From NCBI RefSeq assembly GCF_004684905.1, contig NZ_SRJC01000001.1, forward strand, positions 1,798,001 to 1,862,000: a stretch of DNA of 64,000 nucleotides, given 5' to 3'. This DNA comes from Halobacillus salinus. GTDB taxonomy: Bacteria; Bacillota; Bacilli; Bacillales; Halobacillaceae. The notes under the pieces were generated by a model. The model was not told the DNA's origin and ran no database searches. It saw only the letters and a list, made by a program, of their open reading frames with translations. This document shows positions 1-8,755 of the stretch, one piece after another (within the stretch, counting starts at the first letter, position 1; each line of letters opens with the position of its first letter). The translations under genes were made by a program, and so were the position numbers.

Positions 1-356
1 TGATCACGCCATTCCATTCTCGACTCAACGACAATCTGATTGGCATCTGGATCCAATGGATGATCACTCGCTTTGATCAAACTACTGACACCGTCTTCTT
101 CATTCTCTAAAAGAAGGTAAACCTTGTCGCCCCTCTCCACATCATCTTTTCCTTCCCATTTAGACGAAGGAAAGCTTTCCACTTGATAATTCAATACGAC
201 ATAATCTCCATAAAACGGGTCACGGGGGTCAACCGGTTCTGTTTTTAAATTGATTGTTTCTCCCCATTCATCCATTGCATAGAAGCCAACAGACATGACG
301 ATCAGAAAAGCGGCTTGCAACGCGACCAAGACGTAGAACCATAACGTCTTCTTCAT
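1..356 (-). CDS. GDYXXLXY domain protein (partial, C-terminus off the left edge)
   Basis: The reading frame starts at the ATG at 356 and runs off the left edge without a stop, giving about 118 residues. Residues 5-25 form one hydrophobic segment, so the protein is probably membrane anchored with the rest outside. Residues 50-57 read GDYVVLNY, an exact match to the family motif. The start overlaps the stop of the upstream DUF2157 gene in an ATGA arrangement, which implies translational coupling. These two families commonly sit together in bacteria. Their biochemical role is not established and I do not assign one. Confidence 0.85.
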   Translation of the reverse strand, partial: MKKTLWFYVLVALQAAFLIVMSVGFYAMDEWGETINLKTEPVDPRDPFYGDYVVLNYQVESFPSSKWEGKDDVERGDKVYLLLENEEDGVSSLIKASDHPLDPDANQIVVESRMEWRD

Positions 357-1552
357 TCTGCTCGCCCCCCTTTATGCACTTGCCTTCGTTTCCTTTCCAA
401 AAAGAAGCTGAGAAGGAATAACAGAATACCTCCGGTGAAGAAGAATACGGATCGATTCATGAAGTCCCAAGCAAGCTGAAAGTAAGCGAGAAACGTCGTA
501 AATAAAAAGGTAGCCGTTCCCTTATTGACCCATCTACTCACCTCTGTCCGATAGCCGAAGATCAGCCAAATCAATGAATAAAGAAAAAGCACACCAAGGG
601 ATATGGCATCTCCAATCGGAAACTTGAACACAGGTACAAACAGAATTAAATCTGCCCAGTAATAATTGGTAGAACTGAGTGCAGCACGTATAACCGCCCC
701 TACGAACAGTACCGCCCATAACAGGAAGAATAAAAAGGATGATTCTGATGCATTTGTAATCCATTCCTGGCCAAGTAGAAACACACCGAATACATGAAGC
801 GTAAATACGGCTATAACACTTAAAGTCTTAAAGACTCGGACTTCCCCTTTTTTCACAACTAGGTCATCTGCCAAATATAATGTGAGGAAGAAAACCATCA
901 GCCAGTAGTAATTCAAATCTTCACTCAATACTAATATGAGCGATTGGATAAGGTAACTGATCCCGAACATCAGAGTAAGAGATGCTTCTTTACTCCTGTA
1001 CACCACAACCCCAAGAACAACGAGGAATAATAGAGCCATAAGAAAGTGTAGCTGTTGATATACGAACCCACTATAAATTTGTCCTACCGTAATAATACCT
1101 ATAGCTGAGATGAAGAATGTCCATTCTTTCCATAACACATATAGACCACACGCAGCTATTGCCCAAATGAAGAATGGAAAAGCACTATACGATGTGTAAT
1201 GATACATCTGCCCAATTAAGAAAATGCCAGATCCAAATATCAAAAGGGCGATCAATATAAAACTAACACCGAGAGTGTTGGAATATTTGGTATAGATTCT
1301 CTCTCCAGCCACATAAAACGCTATCAGAAACCCGATGATGATGCCCATCCGGACAAGGTCGTCCATCCTCGACCAATTGGAAGCGATGAACGTTAAAAAA
1401 CCTAGACCGATAAAAATCGCAGCAAATGTTAATAATAAAGGTTTTTGTCCTCTCTTCGGATAACGTTCTAATAACTGATGACGCTGGGAATCTGTTATAA
1501 TCTCTTCTTCTACCCATTTCTTACTTTCTTTGGCAATCTGACTATGGTTCAT
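353..1552 (-). CDS. DUF2157 multi-pass membrane protein
   Basis: This protein of about 399 residues has a hydrophilic N-terminus of about 40 residues and then roughly ten to twelve closely spaced hydrophobic segments. The N-terminal region and the overall shape match the DUF2157 family. I prefer the ATG at 1552 because GAGAGGTGG lies just upstream; a GTG three codons earlier would overlap that ribosome site. It is the middle gene of a minus-strand operon with a DUF418 gene before it and a GDYXXLXY gene after it. The function is unknown; the whole operon acts at the cytoplasmic membrane. Confidence 0.8.
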   Translation of the reverse strand: MNHSQIAKESKKWVEEEIITDSQRHQLLERYPKRGQKPLLLTFAAIFIGLGFLTFIASNWSRMDDLVRMGIIIGFLIAFYVAGERIYTKYSNTLGVSFILIALLIFGSGIFLIGQMYHYTSYSAFPFFIWAIAACGLYVLWKEWTFFISAIGIITVGQIYSGFVYQQLHFLMALLFLVVLGVVVYRSKEASLTLMFGISYLIQSLILVLSEDLNYYWLMVFFLTLYLADDLVVKKGEVRVFKTLSVIAVFTLHVFGVFLLGQEWITNASESSFLFFLLWAVLFVGAVIRAALSSTNYYWADLILFVPVFKFPIGDAISLGVLFLYSLIWLIFGYRTEVSRWVNKGTATFLFTTFLAYFQLAWDFMNRSVFFFTGGILLFLLSFFLERKRRQVHKGGRAE

Positions 1553-1565
1553 GGCTTCCACCTCT

Positions 1566-2756
1566 CTATGATGCGACTGTTTGCTTTCGCTTCAATGGTT
1601 GTTTCTTGCCATAAGTCAAGGACCTCCACAACCACTCAAGCGGGCCGTACCTATATTTCTTAAGCCAGGCTCTACTTGCTACGACCTGTAAAACAAAGAC
1701 GCCAACAACTAACAGAAAGCTTCCCAAAGGAGGGACGTGACCATATAGTCCAAAACCTACGGAATAAAACAGAATGAAGCTTACTAGGGATTGGAATATA
1801 TAGTTAGATAGCGACATTCTACCGACCCATGTCAGCGGATGTACGATTCGTTCCCCAGTCTTTGTACGGAACAGTAAGGTAATGGATAAAACATAAAAGA
1901 CAGCAGATGCTGAACCACCTATATTATCTTGAAGCAACTGCATCCACTCAGGGTTACCGACTAAATAAGGACCTGCTTTGAACAGGAGGAACACAACTCC
2001 GGAAAATGCCCATGTAATCTTTATAGACTGGAGATGATCAGCTGGTTCATGCAGCCACCTCTTCTTACAAATAGCCATTCCGAATAAGAACATCGGAATC
2101 AGACTCAATGCCAGAAATGGGATGTTCGCTGGACTGTTAGAGTAACTCCAGTCCATCCAGTTCTGCTGCCATATATCCACAATGCCGCCATTACCGTAAT
2201 TGTCTTTCGCACTCTCTATAGCTTGATAATTGACATTGTTTCCAAGGTAGTCTCTTACAGCATATAAAGATAATGTCAGTGGTATGACGAGGAACATAAG
2301 CATACTTAACCCCCAAATAACCATCGTTCTCGCCTTCACGTGAAAGAACGCGAACAACACCATGCCAAGCACACCATACGATAACAATATATCTCCATGC
2401 CAAATTAAGGAAGCATGAATGAGACCAAATCCAATCAAGACGATGAGTCTTCTGAAAATGACGGGTCGGTAGGGAATTGCTTTTTCATCCAACCGGGCCT
2501 TCATCATTTGCAAGCCGAATCCGAACATGAAAGAAAATAATGTATAGAAACTAGCTTGGAAGAATATATCGATGATGGCTTGCACAGTATGGCTGACGGA
2601 TGAAGGCCAGAATTGTTCAGCACCTCCGTATAAAAAATATGGAGCATTAAAAGCTGGAACATTGACCATGAAAATGCCTAAGATAGCAAGCCCTCTTGCG
2701 GCATCGATCCACCCCAGCCTCTGCGACTCTTTAAGTGGTCCTGCAGACGATGACAT
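1566..2756 (-). CDS. DUF418 family membrane protein (YeiB/YxaH type)
   Basis: The 396-residue protein begins with a short polar stretch followed by RLGWIDAARGLAILGIF, typical of the YeiB/DUF418 family. That family has an N-terminal acyltransferase-3-like membrane region and a C-terminal DUF418 domain. About ten hydrophobic segments are visible. It leads the minus-strand operon, its stop lying 13 bases before the DUF2157 start. It is divergent from gerPA, with 88 bases between the two starts. Substrate and role are unknown; relation to acyl transfer is inferred from family resemblance only. Confidence 0.8.
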   Translation of the reverse strand: MSSSAGPLKESQRLGWIDAARGLAILGIFMVNVPAFNAPYFLYGGAEQFWPSSVSHTVQAIIDIFFQASFYTLFSFMFGFGLQMMKARLDEKAIPYRPVIFRRLIVLIGFGLIHASLIWHGDILLSYGVLGMVLFAFFHVKARTMVIWGLSMLMFLVIPLTLSLYAVRDYLGNNVNYQAIESAKDNYGNGGIVDIWQQNWMDWSYSNSPANIPFLALSLIPMFLFGMAICKKRWLHEPADHLQSIKITWAFSGVVFLLFKAGPYLVGNPEWMQLLQDNIGGSASAVFYVLSITLLFRTKTGERIVHPLTWVGRMSLSNYIFQSLVSFILFYSVGFGLYGHVPPLGSFLLVVGVFVLQVVASRAWLKKYRYGPLEWLWRSLTYGKKQPLKRKQTVAS

Positions 2757-2844
2757 AAACCTTCCCCCTTCTATGGTTTTATTTTACTTCCATTACGTAA
2801 TCATGACAACGAAGTTTCATATTATAGTGGAAAGGAGTTTTTTT

Positions 2845-3066
2845 ATGCCTGCAAAAGTAGGGGTCGTAAAAGTCATTACGCTGTCTTCTTCTAGCATCTT
2901 CAATATCGGTGATGTGTATCAGATGGCCCCTCAAGCATGGGTGAAAACCTTTGCCGGCGGAGGGTCGTTCAATACAGGAACAGGGATCAAAATCGATATT
3001 GAAAACTCCAATACGTATGTAAACGACTCAGAATTTATGGATCAGAATATATCCGACAATTCATAG
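2845..3066 (+). CDS. gerPA: spore germination protein GerPA
   Basis: First gene of a complete six-gene gerP operon. The 73-residue protein has the family pattern MPAxVGxxKVI followed by FNIGDVYQMAP and a GSFNTGTG segment. The ATG at 2845 has AAAGGAG eight bases upstream. GerP proteins are made late in the mother cell and are needed for germinants to pass through the spore coat; that role is known from Bacillus and is inferred here. GerPA and GerPF are paralogues and look alike, so assignment rests on position in the operon as well as sequence. Confidence 0.92.
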   Translation: MPAKVGVVKVITLSSSSIFNIGDVYQMAPQAWVKTFAGGGSFNTGTGIKIDIENSNTYVNDSEFMDQNISDNS

Positions 3067-3078
3067 GAGGAATACAGA

Positions 3079-3306
3079 ATGGCTATGACCATCCACCAAT
3101 GTATCAGTATCAACGTGCTCAGGATTGGATCCGTATCCAACTCCTCTATTGTTCAAATCGGAAGCTCTGGTGTCATCCAAGCAAAAGCGGATCTTTTTAA
3201 CACTGGGAGCTACCTCGAGCCTGCAGCCCCCGCACAGCCTAAAGGAGGATACATCTCGACAGGGGAAGCAGAAGCCGCTCCGCTCGTCCCTCTCTCTCTA
3301 ACATAG
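3079..3306 (+). CDS. gerPB: spore germination protein GerPB
   Basis: This 75-residue protein has an N-terminal segment (ISINVLRIGSVSNSSIVQIG) typical of GerPB and a proline-rich tail. It starts 12 bases after gerPA, with AGGAGG upstream. Role: one of the coat-localised GerP proteins that allow germinants to reach receptors, inferred from the family. The operon order A-B-C-D-E-F matches Bacillus. Confidence 0.92.
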   Translation: MAMTIHQCISINVLRIGSVSNSSIVQIGSSGVIQAKADLFNTGSYLEPAAPAQPKGGYISTGEAEAAPLVPLSLT

Positions 3307-3351
3307 TCTCGTCCCTCCTTGCATAAATTGATTGAAAAGGAGGGGTTTCAT

Positions 3352-3879
3352 TTGAATTACTATTCCTGGCAATCTTACATCCAGCAAATGATGAATCAAA
3401 TCGAACAACAGCAGAAACTGATTCAGAAACTACAGAAACAGATCGACGAATTGTCTTCGAATGAAAAACCTCAAACAGTGATTGAACGGATAGAATACCA
3501 CTTCGATCAATTGAAGATCGAAACATTGGAAGGAACGCTTCAAATCGGTCTGACCCCTAACGGGTCGGAACTGACGGAACTGGGAGACTTGTACTCAAAG
3601 CAGGCTCAACCTAAGCCGATGCTCCACTCTTTAAACGAGTTTATGACAAATGACATCCCCCCGTGGATGAATCAGTATATGCGCGACCACGAAATCTCCA
3701 TCAACGAGGAGCATCAAGAAAAAATCCTGGCTGATGTGAAACGACAACTGCCCGAACGCGTCCAAATCTACCAGGAACAAAACCCGAACGCCGATGAAAC
3801 AGCTTTGTTGAACCAAATCAAAATGGAAATCCAACGTTCCATGGCAGCCTACTTTGAGACGTTAAAAGGAGAGGATTAA
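3352..3879 (+). CDS. gerPC: spore germination protein GerPC
   Basis: The protein is about 175 residues. Residues 5-35 are rich in Gln and Lys and form a predicted coiled coil, as in GerPC, which is the largest GerP protein. I choose the TTG at 3352 because AAAGGAGGGG sits six bases upstream; an in-frame ATG at 3319 lies ahead of that ribosome site and has none of its own. It abuts gerPD, whose ATG follows the gerPC stop directly. Expected to be a coat-associated protein in the GerP assembly. Confidence 0.9.
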   Translation: MNYYSWQSYIQQMMNQIEQQQKLIQKLQKQIDELSSNEKPQTVIERIEYHFDQLKIETLEGTLQIGLTPNGSELTELGDLYSKQAQPKPMLHSLNEFMTNDIPPWMNQYMRDHEISINEEHQEKILADVKRQLPERVQIYQEQNPNADETALLNQIKMEIQRSMAAYFETLKGED

Positions 3880-4095
3880 ATGAATTTCATCGTTCATAAC
3901 TACGGACTTCATGTTGGACAGATACGTGTAACCGGTGTGACTTCATCCTCCACTCTACTGATCGGCGATACGGAGACTGTCCAGTTGCAGTCATTCTTTG
4001 ACACGCCACCTGAATCTCTCATCATCGGACCTTTCCCTGGAGAGCAAGGCGGGGAGGAGGTCACGATAGATGAAGAGAATGGTGTACTTGAATGA
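3880..4095 (+). CDS. gerPD: spore germination protein GerPD
   Basis: This 71-residue protein matches GerPD in its N-terminal half (NYGLHVGQIRVTGVTSSSTL followed by LIGD). It is somewhat longer than the usual GerPD of about 60 residues because of an acidic tail of about 13 residues. That tail overlaps the start of gerPE by 26 bases in another frame. It follows gerPC without a gap, so the two are probably co-translated. Confidence 0.9.
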   Translation: MNFIVHNYGLHVGQIRVTGVTSSSTLLIGDTETVQLQSFFDTPPESLIIGPFPGEQGGEEVTIDEENGVLE

Positions 4096-4438
4096 ATTAG
4101 ATGTCATCTCGACTTTGATTGCTTCCGGCATACTTATCGGAGATGTATACAGCATCAGCCCTTCTTCCAACGCAGTAGCCGTTCAGGCTGAAAGTCCCGA
4201 ACAATTGGATAAACTCATTGACTTTGATAACTTTGATATATTCGCTAAAGAACCTTCTTACTTCCTTCAACCTTTAAACCTTAATGCTTTTTCCTACTCT
4301 ACAAAGCCGATTTGTGTAGACGCCGTTGACGTAACGAGTATATCAACTTCTTCCATTGTGCAGATTGGCGGTGTTGATCACGTTCATAGTCGTTCAAGAA
4401 TAAAACACATCAGGCGCCTTGAAGAAGAACCATTATGA
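4070..4438 (+). CDS. gerPE: spore germination protein GerPE
   Basis: The 122-residue protein carries the GerPE features: an N-terminal LNELDVISTLIASGILIGDVYSI-like stretch and, later, ISTSSIVQIGGVDHVHSRSRIKHIR near the end. The ATG at 4070 has GAGGAGG nine bases upstream, inside the end of gerPD; an in-frame ATG at 4079 is possible. The overlap with gerPD suggests coupling. Function in coat permeability is inferred from the operon. Confidence 0.9.
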   Translation: MKRMVYLNELDVISTLIASGILIGDVYSISPSSNAVAVQAESPEQLDKLIDFDNFDIFAKEPSYFLQPLNLNAFSYSTKPICVDAVDVTSISTSSIVQIGGVDHVHSRSRIKHIRRLEEEPL

Positions 4439-4493
4439 TGCCTCACGCATAGTTTGACAATATGGACCTAGTCCTAAAAGGAGGCTTTATTAT

Positions 4494-4712
4494 ATGCCAG
4501 CGATCGTAGGCCCTGTCAGCATCAACAGTGTTGGTGGCGGAGTTGTCAATTTCGGGGATTCTTTTTACTTATCACCGAAAAGCACCGGAAAAACGAACGC
4601 CGGTTCAGGTGCACTCAATACAGGGAACTGGATTATTACTAACAACGGCTTGAGTTCCACCAACCCGTTCGACCCTGACGTAAATGACCAAAACGTCACA
4701 GCCAATGCGTAA
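4494..4712 (+). CDS. gerPF: spore germination protein GerPF
   Basis: Last gene of the gerP operon, 72 residues, with the conserved start MPAIVGPVSINSVGGGVVNF and a following GDSFYLSPKS, then GSGALNTGNW. AAAAGGAGG lies ten bases before the ATG. It is a paralogue of gerPA. A strong hairpin terminator follows and separates the operon from the convergent HNH gene. Confidence 0.93.
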   Translation: MPAIVGPVSINSVGGGVVNFGDSFYLSPKSTGKTNAGSGALNTGNWIITNNGLSSTNPFDPDVNDQNVTANA

Positions 4713-4722
4713 TTGCGCACAG

Positions 4723-4755
4723 AAAAGGACGAAATCATAATGATTTCGTCCTTTT
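4723..4755. terminator. terminator shared by gerP operon and the HNH gene
   Basis: Perfect 15-bp inverted repeat (AAAAGGACGAAATCA and its complement) around a TAA loop. It has T-rich ends on both strands and lies between two convergent genes. Confidence 0.88.
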
Positions 4756-4773
4756 ATACATTTTGACTCTTTT

Positions 4774-5061
4774 TTAACGTTTTTTTCGGTTGGATTTCCT
4801 TGTCGTAATTCGCTTCTCAGGATCCTGCTTTTTCACCCAGCGAATGTACTTCTCCATATCAGGGTGCTCCTGAATCCGCTCGAGGGTATGGTAGAAATTC
4901 GCCAGCTCATCATTTCTGAATAAAGCATGCAACTGACGATGACAGGCACTGCACAACATTGTTGTCGGGCCTTCTGCTCCACCGTATTCCTTAGGTATCA
5001 AGTGGTGCTCTGTCGTCTTGATCGGAGAGCGTCCGCAAAGTTCACATATCTCCACCATCAT
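4774..5061 (-). CDS. yisB: HNH endonuclease family protein (YisB-like)
   Basis: The 95-residue protein has the HNH fold markers: a CxxC pair (Cys6, Cys9), an EHHL segment (Glu18-His19-His20) and a second CxxC with following histidines (Cys37, Cys40, His41, His45). The C-terminus is strongly basic, as in DNA-binding proteins. Its start lies inside the last 20 bases of addA, so it is probably translated from the addBA transcript. In B. subtilis yisB also sits beside the gerP and addAB loci. A repair or nuclease role is plausible but unproven. Confidence 0.85.
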   Translation of the reverse strand: MMVEICELCGRSPIKTTEHHLIPKEYGGAEGPTTMLCSACHRQLHALFRNDELANFYHTLERIQEHPDMEKYIRWVKKQDPEKRITTRKSNRKKR

Positions 5062-8000
5062 TATCTACCTCCACTACCATCGGGCCGTTGAAAAAGTACA
5101 AACTGCTTCGATAGACAGGCTGCTTCCAAATCTTTTCGAGCGCTGTTTTATACAGACGGAGCTGCGTGCCATATCGTTGTCTCATTTGATCAGCAAACAC
5201 CTCAGGATCTTTCGTGACCGCATCCGATTTGTAATCGAGAATCATCCAGCCATCTTCATACGGGATCATGGCGTCGATGACCCCTTGAATGAATACACGC
5301 TCTTCGGTTTCAGAGTGCCAGTCATTATACACTTCATTCGCTGGAAGCGTTAAGCTGAACGGTACCTCTCGTTCTACTACTTCAGCCTCTTGGACCATCT
5401 CTCCAATAGAAGTATCGAAGAACCCTGAAATAGCGGAATGGTCGATGACATCAGCCTCTTCTTGCGTCAACAATTCTTTCATGACGAGTTTCTGGACAAA
5501 CTCTTCCACTTCAGAAGCAGTCCATGGTTTATGAAAAGGAATATGCTGCATCACGGTGTGCATCGCACTCCCTTTTTCCGCTGCGCTCAAACTTTTCTCC
5601 CCTTGCATGAAACGCGGCCTCTTCACGATAGGTGCCCGGTACGGTACAAGGAGCTGGTCACTCGAATATTCATCCTTGGTCTCCCGCTGCCTTTTGATTT
5701 CGGTAACCGTTTGCTTAGCTCTTGTCAGGGCTGCTTTTTGATGAGGATAAGTGAAATCCAATCTCTCTACAATGGTCGGATCAACGGTTTCCGTCTCTAT
5801 TTTCTTCCATTGCAGAACTGCTTCTTGAAGCTTCTGATCGCGGTGTTCTTTCACCTCATCTAATACTGCGAATTCACTTCCATGAGCGATCGAAACCTTC
5901 CACTCTGATTCATCTTGATAGATAGCATCAGCTGTTGTGACATCGATTTCCCCTCGAAGGTTTGCGGTATGTTCATGTCGCACGAGAGCCGGTCCAACCC
6001 AATCCAAGTACGATTTGGCCTCTAATCGATCGTGTGGAGGTAGGACCCAATCTTTCTCTTCTGTGAAGGCCTGCCACTTTTCTTGTTTCTTCTCAAAAGA
6101 AGCAACGTTCCCGACCATGACCAGCTTCTCTTTAGCCCTTGTCAACGCGACATATAGAACCCTCATTTCTTCTGCAAGCAACTCTCTTCGCTTTGCCTGC
6201 TTAAGCGCATGGTAAGCGAGTGTCGGGTACATCAGACGTTTCTCAGGATTGATATATCTCGTTCCGAATCCATAATCTTTATGAAGAAGGTAACGGTTCT
6301 TTAAGTCCATCATATTGAACTGTTTATCCATAGCACCGAGCAATACGACAGGGAACTCCAGTCCCTTACTCTTATGGATGGTCATGATGCGCACGACGTC
6401 TTCCTGTTCTCCAAGTGCACGGGCGGCTCCGAGGTCGTCTCCCCGCTCTTCCATTCGTTCGATGAAACGTAAGAAGCGAAACAGGCCACGGAATGTCGTA
6501 GTCTCATAGGACCTTGCCCGGTCGTATAATGCCCTTAAGTTCGCTTGACGTTGCCTTCCCCCAGGTATGCCGCCAACGAAATCATAATAACCAGTCTCTC
6601 GATAGACTTGCCAGATGAGTTCAGATAGCGCCCCTTGTCTAGCTCGCTCTCTGAACTGCTGGAGCATGACTTTGAACTGGTCAATCTTATCTCCGAGCTC
6701 ATCTTTCTCAGGATAAGAGAGTAACGCTTCATAATAAGTCCCTCTTCGCTTCGAAAGTCTTAATTTAGCTAACTCATCCTCGTTAAGACCGACAATCGGA
6801 GATTTCAAGACAGAGGCTAGAGGAATGTCCTGCATTGGGTTATCTATCACTTTAAGCAGACTCAACATGACTTTGATTTCAATGGCTTCGAAATATCCTG
6901 TCGAGAGTTCTGCATATACTGGAATACCCTGCTGCTTCAACTCGTCCACAATGGTAGACGCCCACGTCATCGACCGCATCAGAATAACAATATCCCGGTA
7001 CTGCATAGGGCGTTTCGTACCTGTTTCTTTATCGACGACATCCACCGGAGGATTCTCTTCGTCTCCAAGCCACTCCCTTATTTTCTTCCCGTAGGCTCTC
7101 GCTTCAAGCTGTGCCTTCTCCAGATCCTTATAATCCTCGTTCTCTTCTTCCTCTTCTTTGGATTCCCGGTCAATCAAGAACAACTCGGCTGTCGCATCAC
7201 TGCTTGTGAGCTCGTCGTAAATCGTATTGCTGTAGATCAGTTCCGCTTCTTTCTCATATTCCATTTCTCCGACTTCTTCATCCAGTACTTGACGGAAGAT
7301 ATAATTTGTCGCATCCAGTACTTGTTTACGGCTCCGGAAGTTACGAGCAAGATCGATCCGTTCTCCCTTGTCATTAGAATAGCCATACTCTTTATATTTA
7401 TTTAAAAACAAAGAAGGCTCTGCGTGGCGGAAACGGTAAATACTTTGTTTAACATCTCCTACCATAAATAGATGCCCCGCTTCCTCACTGTCTGTCAACA
7501 AGCGCAGCAATGTTTCCTGAACTAAGTTCGTATCTTGATACTCATCAATCAGCACTTCCGAGAACTGTTTATGAAACCCTTCTGCTACGCTCGATGGAAC
7601 AGGATAGTCAGGTGTGGCTTCGTCCCCAAGTAGTATTTGCAGACAATAATGCTCTAAGTCCGAAAAGTCGACGATCGCTTTTTCCTTTTTCATCTGCTCA
7701 TAACGGTCTTTGAAGTCTCTCACTAATATAGCGAGCTGCTCCATAACCGGATGCAGTTCTACCATATCGTTCAGATAGCTGGACAAGGAACGGGAGAACC
7801 ACTCCTCCTTCATCTCATTCCAACGCTTCTTATAGCGGTCACGAATTTTCTTCGCTTTCTCCTTCTTCTCTTCATTACAGTCCATCTTTTTGCGGGAAAG
7901 GGTGGAAAACTTTGTATCCCTCATAAAGGTCTGAAGCTCTTCCCACGAATGTGCTAGTGCTCCTTTTGCCTGTTGGATCATCTCACGGTCGGCATCAGCG

Positions 8001-8755
8001 GTTTCACCGTAGGTATAAGGACCATCCGGCTCGCGAGTCATTTCAAGAAGGTTGTCTACCTCTACTTCCATTGCCTTCAATTGACTCTCGACTTCTTTTT
8101 TCAGGAGTCTAAGCCAGGGGAGTTCTTCTTCTCCTTGATGTTGTGACACGTCGTACATCGCAACCATCTCATCCAACCAAGCATCCGGCCATGGGTTCTG
8201 AGTCGCAAACGTGTGTAAATCAAGGACCAGCTTCTCTACATCCAAGTCACTTCGATCGCTTGAGAATCGCTCCACCACATCGAAGAAACGCTGCTGCTCT
8301 TCACCTTCTTTGCCGTACCAGTCTTCAAACAGTTCCTCTAATACTTCTTGCTGGATCAAATCGGATTCGACGGTGTCCGCAATCCGGAACCCAGGATCGA
8401 TATCAAGCGTATAAGCATACTTTCTGACCACTTCCATACAAAAAGAGTGAAGAGTGGAGATCGAGGCATTCTGCAATAAAGAAAGCTGTTTCTTTAAGTG
8501 GTGAGAATCCGGATCCTCCTCCAGCGCTTTCGCTAATGCCTGTCCTACACGGTTCCTCATTTCTTGAGCAGCTGCATTCGTGAAGGTCACGACCAACAGT
8601 GAGTCGATGTCTACGGGGTTTTCCTTGTGCAGGAGTTTTTGAATGATCCGCTCGACCAGCACAGCCGTCTTTCCCGACCCTGCTGCAGCAGCAACTAAAA
8701 TGTCTGAGCCATGGGTGTAAATCGCTTTCTCCTGTTCTTTCGTCCAACTCACCAT
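5042..8755 (-). CDS. addA: ATP-dependent helicase/nuclease subunit A (AddA)
   Basis: The 1237-residue protein is a UvrD-type superfamily 1 helicase fused to a RecB-type nuclease. The Walker A AAAGSGKT is at residues 23-30, the IDEYQDTN box follows near residue 405, and the C-terminal nuclease motif with ILDYKSD lies near residue 1190. With AddB it forms the enzyme that resects double-strand breaks to Chi-like sites before RecA loading. Length is normal for AddA. Its ATG overlaps the addB stop by seven bases, and GGGGAGGAG inside addB supplies the ribosome site. Confidence 0.97.
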   Translation of the reverse strand: MVSWTKEQEKAIYTHGSDILVAAAAGSGKTAVLVERIIQKLLHKENPVDIDSLLVVTFTNAAAQEMRNRVGQALAKALEEDPDSHHLKKQLSLLQNASISTLHSFCMEVVRKYAYTLDIDPGFRIADTVESDLIQQEVLEELFEDWYGKEGEEQQRFFDVVERFSSDRSDLDVEKLVLDLHTFATQNPWPDAWLDEMVAMYDVSQHQGEEELPWLRLLKKEVESQLKAMEVEVDNLLEMTREPDGPYTYGETADADREMIQQAKGALAHSWEELQTFMRDTKFSTLSRKKMDCNEEKKEKAKKIRDRYKKRWNEMKEEWFSRSLSSYLNDMVELHPVMEQLAILVRDFKDRYEQMKKEKAIVDFSDLEHYCLQILLGDEATPDYPVPSSVAEGFHKQFSEVLIDEYQDTNLVQETLLRLLTDSEEAGHLFMVGDVKQSIYRFRHAEPSLFLNKYKEYGYSNDKGERIDLARNFRSRKQVLDATNYIFRQVLDEEVGEMEYEKEAELIYSNTIYDELTSSDATAELFLIDRESKEEEEENEDYKDLEKAQLEARAYGKKIREWLGDEENPPVDVVDKETGTKRPMQYRDIVILMRSMTWASTIVDELKQQGIPVYAELSTGYFEAIEIKVMLSLLKVIDNPMQDIPLASVLKSPIVGLNEDELAKLRLSKRRGTYYEALLSYPEKDELGDKIDQFKVMLQQFRERARQGALSELIWQVYRETGYYDFVGGIPGGRQRQANLRALYDRARSYETTTFRGLFRFLRFIERMEERGDDLGAARALGEQEDVVRIMTIHKSKGLEFPVVLLGAMDKQFNMMDLKNRYLLHKDYGFGTRYINPEKRLMYPTLAYHALKQAKRRELLAEEMRVLYVALTRAKEKLVMVGNVASFEKKQEKWQAFTEEKDWVLPPHDRLEAKSYLDWVGPALVRHEHTANLRGEIDVTTADAIYQDESEWKVSIAHGSEFAVLDEVKEHRDQKLQEAVLQWKKIETETVDPTIVERLDFTYPHQKAALTRAKQTVTEIKRQRETKDEYSSDQLLVPYRAPIVKRPRFMQGEKSLSAAEKGSAMHTVMQHIPFHKPWTASEVEEFVQKLVMKELLTQEEADVIDHSAISGFFDTSIGEMVQEAEVVEREVPFSLTLPANEVYNDWHSETEERVFIQGVIDAMIPYEDGWMILDYKSDAVTKDPEVFADQMRQRYGTQLRLYKTALEKIWKQPVYRSSLYFFNGPMVVEVDNDGGDM

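Noticed and set aside
2818-2826. CATATTATA matches the SigK -10 element CATAnnnTA just before gerPA
   Set aside because: It would place the transcription start at the gerPA ribosome site (2831-2837), and no clear -35 AC element lies 16 bases upstream. A sporulation promoter is expected but I could not place it.
5438-5863. Plus-strand open frames inside addA and addB
   Set aside because: They are shadows of the strongly supported minus-strand genes and lack ribosome sites.
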